Below the pieces are notes generated by a model. That model had not been told where the DNA came from. It made no database searches and worked only from the letters and a program-made list of their open reading frames with translations. Source: Clostridiales bacterium UBA1390 (GTDB taxonomy: Bacteria; Bacillota; Clostridia; Lachnospirales; Bianqueaceae). From it: a DNA stretch of 27,032 nt. The translations under genes and the position numbers were made by a program. Positions 21,706-27,032 of the stretch are shown piece after piece (the stretch's first letter is position 1; the number at the start of each line of letters is the position of its first letter). The stretch is taken from NCBI GenBank assembly GCA_002305315.1, contig DBQQ01000028.1, forward strand, positions 1-27,032. Direction: 5' to 3'.

Positions 21706-22764
21706 TCATCTGCCCTCGATCGACTGTGTACCCGTGGTCCAGACATGTTCCTTGCGGGCTTGCGCCGGCGTGTTCTGTGCCATGACGCCTACCAGTTTAT
21801 GGGGAACATACGCCTCCTCCAGATAGGCCATTTCCTCGTCTGTCAGCTCCAGTTCCACCGCCTTTGCCGCCCCCTCCACATGATGGATCTTCGTAGCGCC
21901 CACCACGGGTGCCGTCACCTTTCGCAGCAGCCAAGCCAGGGCAACTTCCGTCATCGTTACCCCGCGGCGATCTGCCAGTTCCGCCACACGACGAATGATG
22001 ATCTCATCCTGTTCCTTCGTCGCATCATACTTGAATCTGGCGTAGCTATCCTCCTGAAGACGCTTAGACGTCTCATTCGGGTGTTTAGAAAGTCTTCCGC
22101 CGGCCAGCGCGCTATAGGGCGTCATCGCGATCTGATCCTCCGCGCAGAGCTTGGCCATCTCCCGTTCTTCCTCTCGAAAGATCAGGTTATAATGGCCCTG
22201 TACCGAAATAAAACGCGTAAAGCCCTCTTTCTCCGCCAGCGCATTCGCCTTCGCCAGCTGATAGGCAAAGCAATTTGAGATTCCAATATATCTGACCTTG
22301 CCTGCCTTAACCACCCGGTGCAGCCCCTCCATGATCTCATACAGCGGCGTCGCATAATCCCACATATGATAGATATACAGATCAACATAAGACAGTCCCA
22401 GATTCTTCAGACTCGTGTTGACCATCTGCTCAATATGCTGCTGGCCCGAGATCCCCGCTTCGATTTCATCTGGGGTGCGAGGCAGGAATTTGGTCGCTAC
22501 CACCACATCTTCTCGCTTTGCAAAGTCCCGCAGTGCATGTCCCAGATACCGCTCGCTCGTGCCGCTCTGATAACTGATCGCAGTGTCAAAAAAATTGATG
22601 CCGAGATCCAATCCCCGTTTGATAATCTCCCGAGAGAGCTCTTCATCCAAAGTCCAGCTATGCTGTCCATTGGCTGCGTCGCCAAATCCCATACACCCCA
22701 TACAGATCCGAGAAACCGTAAGGTCCGACTGTCCTAACCGCACATACTGCATATGCCGCATCAT
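21706..22764 (-). CDS. Aldo/keto reductase
   Basis: 352 residues if started at ATG 22764; the family start (MQYVRLGQSDLTVSRICMG) suggests ATG 22752, and AAGGAAGG lies just upstream of both. The complete catalytic tetrad is visible: D60 (NFFDTA), Y65 (ISYQSG), K92 (VVATKF) and H133 (YIYHMWD). NAD(P)H-dependent reduction of aldehydes or ketones in the cytoplasm is expected; the substrate is unknown. It resembles the YhdN/YghZ-like branch. It is a single-gene unit with its own promoter and terminator, unlike the ferredoxin-fused reductase at 1462-2604. Confidence 0.9.
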   Translation of the reverse strand: MMRHMQYVRLGQSDLTVSRICMGCMGFGDAANGQHSWTLDEELSREIIKRGLDLGINFFDTAISYQSGTSERYLGHALRDFAKREDVVVATKFLPRTPDEIEAGISGQQHIEQMVNTSLKNLGLSYVDLYIYHMWDYATPLYEIMEGLHRVVKAGKVRYIGISNCFAYQLAKANALAEKEGFTRFISVQGHYNLIFREEEREMAKLCAEDQIAMTPYSALAGGRLSKHPNETSKRLQEDSYARFKYDATKEQDEIIIRRVAELADRRGVTMTEVALAWLLRKVTAPVVGATKIHHVEGAAKAVELELTDEEMAYLEEAYVPHKLVGVMAQNTPAQARKEHVWTTGTQSIEGR

Positions 22765-22781
22765 CCTTCCTTTTTTCTTTG

Positions 22782-22810
22782 ATTATACCCCGCTGCATTC
22801 TGGATGTAAA
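22782..22810 (-). promoter_or_regulatory. Promoter of the second aldo/keto reductase gene
   Basis: Minus strand TTTACA (22805-22810) and TATAAT (22782-22787) with a 17-nt spacer. Confidence 0.75.
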
Positions 22811-22880
22811 ATGCTTATCTTCAATTCTCCGCTATGCACAGAATGAATCTTCTGATTCAATCGCGAATCCAGTCAAATTC

Positions 22881-23162
22881 TCATGTAATTGTGATTACCT
22901 TATTCATTTGCTTTCTCCTTAATCTTTTTTGATGTCTTACTAAAACATATAAATGCAAAACGAATGTAATGATTTCTGTCAGTACCAGATCATACCATAT
23001 CTGAAAGAAAGCAGTGGTATCTGGTTCTTTTGCACCATTTGGGAAGGTGTATGCAAAAGAAAAAAGTCGAGGCTGCCACGCAGTATTTGTGCCAAAATCG
23101 CCGTACAAAATCCATCCACTTGATGTGCCTCGCCTTGGTGCGCTGTTCGTCGAACAACTTAA
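22881..23162 (-). other. Uncertain open frame downstream of the ubiquitin-like gene
   Basis: About 93 sense codons stay open in the same frame as the ubiquitin-like gene, directly after its TAG stop. The sequence includes a hydrophobic stretch (DLVLTEIITFVLHLYVLV) followed by a basic tail (RHQKRLRRKQ), as in a C-terminal membrane anchor. There is no start codon with a ribosome binding site near the stop. Another frame is also partly open, so this may be non-coding or a fragment. Confidence 0.25.
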
Positions 23163-23828
23163 CTACCAGTAGAAGTTATCCATATGCAGCCCACTTGGTA
23201 TCTCCTGCTCATCTTCGCAGATGATATATAATTTTCCGATTTCTTTGTCATCCTCGAAAAAATCCGAGATAAGCATGTCAAATTCTGATGGCATGGCACA
23301 TTTCCCACTTCGCTCATTTACAATCATTAAGGGACGCTTGCCTTCTGTAAGACAATTTGTGATTTCATATCCTTCTGGCATCCACAAAAAAGGGTCAACA
23401 ATATCGCGAAGCGTTGAGTCACTAAGATAGAATTTGATCTCATGACCTTTACCGGTTGAGACTGCCACATTCATCTCGTGATAGTCTCTTCTGTTTCTCG
23501 GTGGGGCATTCTTCTTCAACCGACGCAGCGTATTATAGACTACCATGAAATGAAAGACTATTGTAGCGTCGGGGCTACTGCCACGATCCAGTATCAGCAA
23601 TTCATCGCCATTTTGCAAGCCGAGATCATTCACTGTAGCATATCGATCCGTAGTTCTCTTATTTGCACGTTTATGGATAAATAAAATGTGCGGATCAGTA
23701 GAATCAACTTGAAGATCTTCTGCATACTTATGTAGTATTTGATCCATGATATTTTCACTGTATACGTCTATCCAAACGGATTGCGATTGACTTTTAACAA
23801 TAATCTGTATGATATTTTTTGAAGCCAT
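23163..23828 (-). CDS. Protein with N-terminal ubiquitin-like (YukD/EsaB-type) fold
   Basis: 221 residues from ATG 23828 with AAAGGTGG 8 nt upstream. Residues 5-82 follow a beta-grasp pattern: beta hairpin (IIQIIVKSQSQSVWIDVY), helix (NIMDQILHKYAED), strand ILFIHK, then the ending ATVNDLGLQNGDELLIL, very like the ubiquitin-family T-L-x-D-x-G-(I/L)-x-x-G-D-x-L-x-(I/L). YukD/EsaB proteins of type VII secretion share this. Residues 83-221 are unrecognised, alternate strands and acidic helices, and may hold a second small domain (YLSDSTLRDIVDPFLWMPEGYEI). There is no C-terminal Gly-Gly, so conjugation is unlikely. No E1, E2, JAB or secretion gene is nearby. A GTGCTG/CAGCAC inverted repeat lies upstream at 23875-23897. 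Confidence 0.6.
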   Translation of the reverse strand: MASKNIIQIIVKSQSQSVWIDVYSENIMDQILHKYAEDLQVDSTDPHILFIHKRANKRTTDRYATVNDLGLQNGDELLILDRGSSPDATIVFHFMVVYNTLRRLKKNAPPRNRRDYHEMNVAVSTGKGHEIKFYLSDSTLRDIVDPFLWMPEGYEITNCLTEGKRPLMIVNERSGKCAMPSEFDMLISDFFEDDKEIGKLYIICEDEQEIPSGLHMDNFYW

Positions 23829-24028
23829 AAATCATACCACCTTTCATAATATGTATTCCTAATATGAACGGATTGTGCTGATAGTTTAGCACAGCACTCA
23901 TTAGTTGCTTGATTACTTTGGCAGGATGGGAACTGAACGCCTTGTACAGGCAGCCGCAAAGATCCACGCAAGAATCTTTGTTCCCTGTTTGCTGAGTTCT
24001 TCTCTATGCTTATCGGAACGATGACCAT
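23829..24028. other. Gene-free stretch upstream of the ubiquitin-like gene
   Basis: Contains the inverted repeat GTGCTG (23875-23880)/CAGCAC (23892-23897), a possible operator or weak hairpin, and AT-rich CATATTAT that could be a -10 box. Nothing else is supportable. Confidence 0.35.
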
Positions 24029-24292
24029 CTACTCAACATACGGATCGATATCCTCTTTAGAAAAAGCCGAGCTATAGCTTCCGACCAGTTTTGTAAGAAT
24101 CTTCAGAGGGTCGAAGACCGAGAAGGACAGGTTGCACGATGCAAGTGCTTTCATTGTGAGCCGAAGGCGATGTTCACGGAAAGGAAACTCTCCGGTACCG
24201 AGCTTAACAAACTTAGCCATTTCTGTAGACACGAAGAAAACGGATACGGTTGTTCCGGTATCTTCACCATTAGAGATCTCTCCCTTCTTCCC
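24029..24292 (-). pseudogene. Fragment resembling an SPFH/Band 7-type protein
   Basis: An open frame of 87 codons bounded by stops at both ends, with no start codon that has a ribosome binding site. It reads like the inside of a protein: VSVFFVSTEMAKFVKLGTG, then a central strand region, then FDPLKILTKLVGSYSSAF. This pattern (a strand with FF/YFV, the target sequence after T-G, and I/V-x-D-P-x-x-(F/I)-(V/L)...VG) resembles the SPFH-domain virion-core-like proteins of Firmicutes. The match is by eye and moderate. It is on the same strand as, and 200 nt upstream of, the ubiquitin-like gene. Confidence 0.35.
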
Positions 24293-24388
24293 CTAGGGAT
24301 TACCAACTTGATTTTCAGGTACCCTCTACCATTAATACGCGTAAGGAGTCTAATATCTCCAGCATATCCGCGTGTGCGAAGGCACTGA

Positions 24389-24730
24389 CTGGCAAGTCGC
24401 ACCATTTCGTCAGTCGGGGATCAGCCGCTTATCCTCGCTGAGATCCTCCTGAGGAGCCGTCCCCCGCGAATAAACAATGATCTCGGCTTCGATAAAATCC
24501 TTTACGATGTTGCCAATTATCTTCTTTCGAATCGGACTTCATCCATCTCTCATCAATCAGACAGCGCCAGACAACACGCAGAAGGATCTGATACTCAACT
24601 CAAAGATATAACCGTTCCGGAGATTGAAAAAATACATGGACAACTTACCATTTTGGACATCCTTCTAAAAGATGCCCTCTCTACGGTACAAGCAGTTGTG
24701 CTTAATCAAGCTACTAATCCGCATATCTGA
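24389..24730 (+). pseudogene. Open fragment of unknown gene without a start codon
   Basis: 113 codons remain open between TGA 24386-24388 and TGA 24728-24730 on the plus strand. There is no ATG, GTG or TTG with a ribosome binding site at the left end. The composition is protein-like, with a helical, leucine-rich C-terminus (VPEIEKIHGQLTILDILLKD). I do not recognise it. It probably is the 3' end of a gene whose front half was lost at the junction near 24390. Confidence 0.3.
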
Positions 24731-24959
24731 TTAATAACCTCCGTAGTTTACTATTTGATATTCCAATCAGAAACTATGGGGATTCCAACACTATGGATGT
24801 TTTCATGGCTTCAGTCTTGTCCGAAAAATACTAGCACGATAATCTGTATTTTCACACGGCTTTAAAAACGAAGTATAATCAAAAGGTATTTGGGGGTTCT
24901 ACTTAGGGGAAAACGGATCCGGCCCTCGATCAGAATAAGGAAATTTTTCCGAAGAGCCC
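24731..24959. other. Gene-free stretch before tRNA-Ala
   Basis: No open frame with a binding site, no strong hairpin, and no promoter other than the tRNA promoter that begins at 24960. I see nothing to annotate. Confidence 0.5.
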
Positions 24960-24989
24960 TTGACAGTCTCTTGGCGCTTATGCTATAAT
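24960..24989 (+). promoter_or_regulatory. Promoter of the tRNA-Ala gene
   Basis: TTGACA (24960-24965) and TATAAT (24984-24989), both consensus, spacer 18 nt, 12 nt before the tRNA. Confidence 0.88.
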
Positions 24990-25001
24990 ACAGTACGTCT
25001 T

Positions 25002-25074
<73 letters not shown>

Positions 25075-25082
25075 TTAGGATT

Positions 25083-25100
25083 TCCCTGTACAGGCAGGGA
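25083..25100. other. Small hairpin after tRNA-Ala
   Basis: TCCCTG-TACAGG-CAGGGA forms a 6-bp stem with a 6-nt loop just past the tRNA 3' end. It may help 3' processing or simply precede the main terminator. Confidence 0.4.
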
Positions 25101-25112
25101 GGATGAATAAAG

Positions 25113-25169
25113 CGTGGTGGTAAAAAACGGCATTTGATTATCGAATGCCGTTTTTGTCACCACGTTTTT
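25113..25169 (+). terminator. Double-stem terminator after tRNA-Ala
   Basis: Inner stem AAAAACGGCATT/AATGCCGTTTTT (25123-25134/25144-25155) nested in an outer stem CGTGGTG/CACCACG (25113-25119/25158-25164), followed by TTTTTA. Either stem could terminate, and the flanking A and T tracts could act on both strands. Confidence 0.88.
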
Positions 25170-25215
25170 ATTGATTCTATGATCCGTTGATAGAACATTG
25201 AAAGGAGTGATTATT

Positions 25216-26832
25216 TTGAGACATCCTATTGGTAAGCGTTTCTGTGCATGGTTTTGCTTTCTCCTGCTGTCTCTGACTCTCTTCGCCTGTTCCTCTGGTG
25301 AGGTTTCCGAGGAGAGCAGCGTAAACACTGCCGTTTCGAGTACGGAGGAAGAAAGCCGAGCGGACAGCAGCACGGCTAACCCCGAATCCAGTGAGGAGTC
25401 AGTGGAGAACAGCCTTGAGGAATCTAGCGAGGAAGATGCGGCAGCTTCTGTCTCTCTTCCTATTTATGAAATCGTGACTCCCTTCTCGAATGGCGTCGCA
25501 TGGGTATCCGTTCGAAATGAGCCGGATATCCTGAGTTCCTCCGCGAATGGCCCTCTGCATACGCTTATAGACACCGCAGGAAACATCAAGTTGATTTTCA
25601 ATTCAGCAGATTGGGACAGCTTCTATATGTACGATGATTATCTCTGCCTGGAAAAGGAAGGCAGCCTCTATTTCTATAACGCAGAGGGAGAACTCTCTTT
25701 CCAGCTCGAAACCACGGATACGATCAAGAGTTATGCCGTACAGGGATATGGAGATGGTTACTGGCTGATTCGCCGGGAAGAATCCGGCTTCTCCTCTCGC
25801 AGTGCCTATCTCTTTTCTGTGGATCGGAAGGGGAATCGTTCGGAGAAGGAGTATGACATCACGGAGCTCGTCGATATGGCAGGCGCGGCAAACGTGCAGT
25901 ATTTCACCTTCGACTATTACGGAGACGGTATTTTCATGCGGCCCACGAACGCCAGCAGCGACACCACGCATCTGTATTATACGTATGATGCTCTCAATGG
26001 CACTTTATACTACAACGGATACCTCGACTTGTGTGCAGAGTTCTATGAAGGAGTCACTTTGGGCCGGTTTGTAGACAGCTTCGAACGTGACTACAACAAC
26101 GGGTTTGGCGTGTTTCCCATCACGTCGGATCAACTGAGAGAGTGGCTTACTGTGGAGTATGAGGGTCCTGTCGAAAGCTCACGTTCCTATGAAATCAACG
26201 CAGAAGTCAAGGCTGTCATCGCGAGCGGCGTGGATGCTTCCACCACCTATAGAGTCCCCTATTCACAAAACTATGACGCGGAAGATATCGCCTCCGGCAT
26301 TCTGATGATCGAAGACGCTGAGAATACCCTCTATTATGATTTTATCAATGAGACAACGTTTTCGCTGCCCGTATACGAGGGTGATGTCCGCGTGGAGAGT
26401 GCGGGCACTTTCTCCGGCGAGTATGCCAAGCTCGTCCTGCGCGGTGCGGACGCCAACTACTATCTGACGATCATAAACCGTCAGGGAGAAGCGATGTATG
26501 AACCCGTGATGGCGGAAGGCGCTGACCATTTGTACGGTCCCTGTAATTGGAATGGCTATATTTTCGACGTGAATACAGGAAGGTACTGGAGTCCAGACGG
26601 TGAAATGCACGAGGATGATAAGTTCCAGAATATCAGCGAAAATCTGTATTGGTCTACCTCATTGGAGTTTCATGTAGCCTACGCGGATGGGTATGGTTTC
26701 TACGTAGATGATGATGGTGAGGAGGAAGTCATCTACATTGAATCCTGGGACGGTTCAGAGGAGATCGCTGCGATTCAATTCACACCCGACACCGTTTTTG
26801 CTGGAAGTGTCAGTATGATCAGCACAAACTAA
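25216..26832 (+). CDS. Surface lipoprotein with Ser/Glu-rich linker, function unknown
   Basis: 538 residues starting at TTG 25216, with AAGGAG 8 nt upstream; a TTG at 25198 has no such site. Signal peptide with lipobox L22-F23-A24-C25. Residues 26-85 are a Ser/Glu/Ala-rich low-complexity linker. The rest is beta-rich, and the opening (FSNGVAWVSVRNE, LIDTAGNIKLIF) resembles WG-type beta repeats; aromatic and Asp/Gly-rich turns recur throughout, which suggests a propeller-like fold. The C-terminus is intact, followed by a strong terminator. No promoter is obvious between the tRNA-Ala terminator and the start. It may be a binding or sensing protein; no enzyme motif is visible. Confidence 0.7.
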   Translation: MRHPIGKRFCAWFCFLLLSLTLFACSSGEVSEESSVNTAVSSTEEESRADSSTANPESSEESVENSLEESSEEDAAASVSLPIYEIVTPFSNGVAWVSVRNEPDILSSSANGPLHTLIDTAGNIKLIFNSADWDSFYMYDDYLCLEKEGSLYFYNAEGELSFQLETTDTIKSYAVQGYGDGYWLIRREESGFSSRSAYLFSVDRKGNRSEKEYDITELVDMAGAANVQYFTFDYYGDGIFMRPTNASSDTTHLYYTYDALNGTLYYNGYLDLCAEFYEGVTLGRFVDSFERDYNNGFGVFPITSDQLREWLTVEYEGPVESSRSYEINAEVKAVIASGVDASTTYRVPYSQNYDAEDIASGILMIEDAENTLYYDFINETTFSLPVYEGDVRVESAGTFSGEYAKLVLRGADANYYLTIINRQGEAMYEPVMAEGADHLYGPCNWNGYIFDVNTGRYWSPDGEMHEDDKFQNISENLYWSTSLEFHVAYADGYGFYVDDDGEEEVIYIESWDGSEEIAAIQFTPDTVFAGSVSMISTN

Positions 26833-26876
26833 AAGAAGGCGGTGACGCCTCTGAACCGAGCAGGTAGATTGTCTCT

Positions 26877-26914
26877 AACCTCCGAACACACAGTGAAGTG
26901 TTCGGAGGTTTTTT
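26877..26914 (+). terminator. Terminator after the lipoprotein gene
   Basis: Perfect 13-bp stem AACCTCCGAACAC (26877-26889) and GTGTTCGGAGGTT (26898-26910), loop of 8 nt, then TTTT. Confidence 0.95.
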
Positions 26915-26921
26915 ACACTCA

Positions 26922-27032
26922 TTTTCTCATTGTTTTCCCCAGGAAATTGTTACATCGTGTCTCGGACTAATGAGAAATCCAGGGGGTTTCTCATTAGTCG
27001 CCCCAGGAAATTGTTACATCGTACCTCGGACT
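26922..27032 (+). repeat. Array C of the 64-bp hairpin repeat, cut by the window end
   Basis: GGAC landmarks at 26964 and 27028, 64 nt apart, in the same orientation as arrays A and B. It starts with the right arm TTTTCTCAT at 26922, as the other arrays do. The full copy has the perfect 13-bp stem. Its conserved block reads CCCCAGGAAATTG instead of CCCCGGGAAATTG, so this array has its own variants. The array continues past the window. Confidence 0.9.

Overview
The window looks like chromosomal DNA of a Clostridia-type Bacillota, most likely Lachnospiraceae. The support is mid-range GC content, strong AGGAGG-type ribosome binding sites, several TTG start codons backed by good Shine-Dalgarno sequences, TTGACA-N17-TATAAT promoters, U-tailed hairpin terminators, and the gene families present (CvpA plus a DUF5711-like protein, YkvI, LplABC-type sugar ABC transporter, a 4Fe-4S aldo/keto reductase). 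Species assignment is inference. Most genes are on the minus strand.

Layout. 1-584: a minus-strand transcription unit with its own promoter, encoding a 58-residue protein and a two-helix membrane protein cut by the window edge. 585-1460: no large gene; it holds a short winged-helix-like ORF, a tandem array of a 64-bp hairpin repeat, a probable IS3-type remnant that abuts the array, and a long imperfect hairpin. 1462-6278: a tightly packed minus-strand operon (unknown 170-residue protein, YkvI-type transporter, a frameshifted DUF5711-like membrane protein, CvpA, and a ferredoxin-fused aldo/keto reductase). 6357-13302: a carbohydrate region with a GH115-like glycosidase, a PTS_EIIC_2-type permease, and a three-gene LplABC-type ABC importer driven by a clear promoter. 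By analogy with aldouronate clusters, the importer and glycosidase may take up and trim glucuronic-acid-substituted xylo-oligosaccharides.

13433-17425: glucose-6-phosphate isomerase followed on the same strand by a 479-residue GNAT-APH fusion resembling the AAC(6')-Ie/APH(2'') bifunctional aminoglycoside-modifying enzyme in layout, a 92-residue protein, and an AAC(3)-family acetyltransferase. 17483-21128: an AI-2E-family membrane protein, upp with its own promoter, a convergent M19 dipeptidase whose stop codon abuts that of upp, and a PD-(D/E)XK-like nuclease-fold protein followed by a second 64-bp repeat array.

21272-25169: a tRNA-Leu(AAG) and a tRNA-Ala(GGC), each with promoter and terminator, enclose an accessory-looking interval with a second aldo/keto reductase, a ubiquitin-like-fold protein, and decayed coding fragments. 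25216-27032: a lipoprotein with a strong terminator and a third 64-bp repeat array running off the window. The least explained items are the dispersed 64-bp hairpin repeat family, the orphan ubiquitin-like protein, and the putative aminoglycoside-modification operon.
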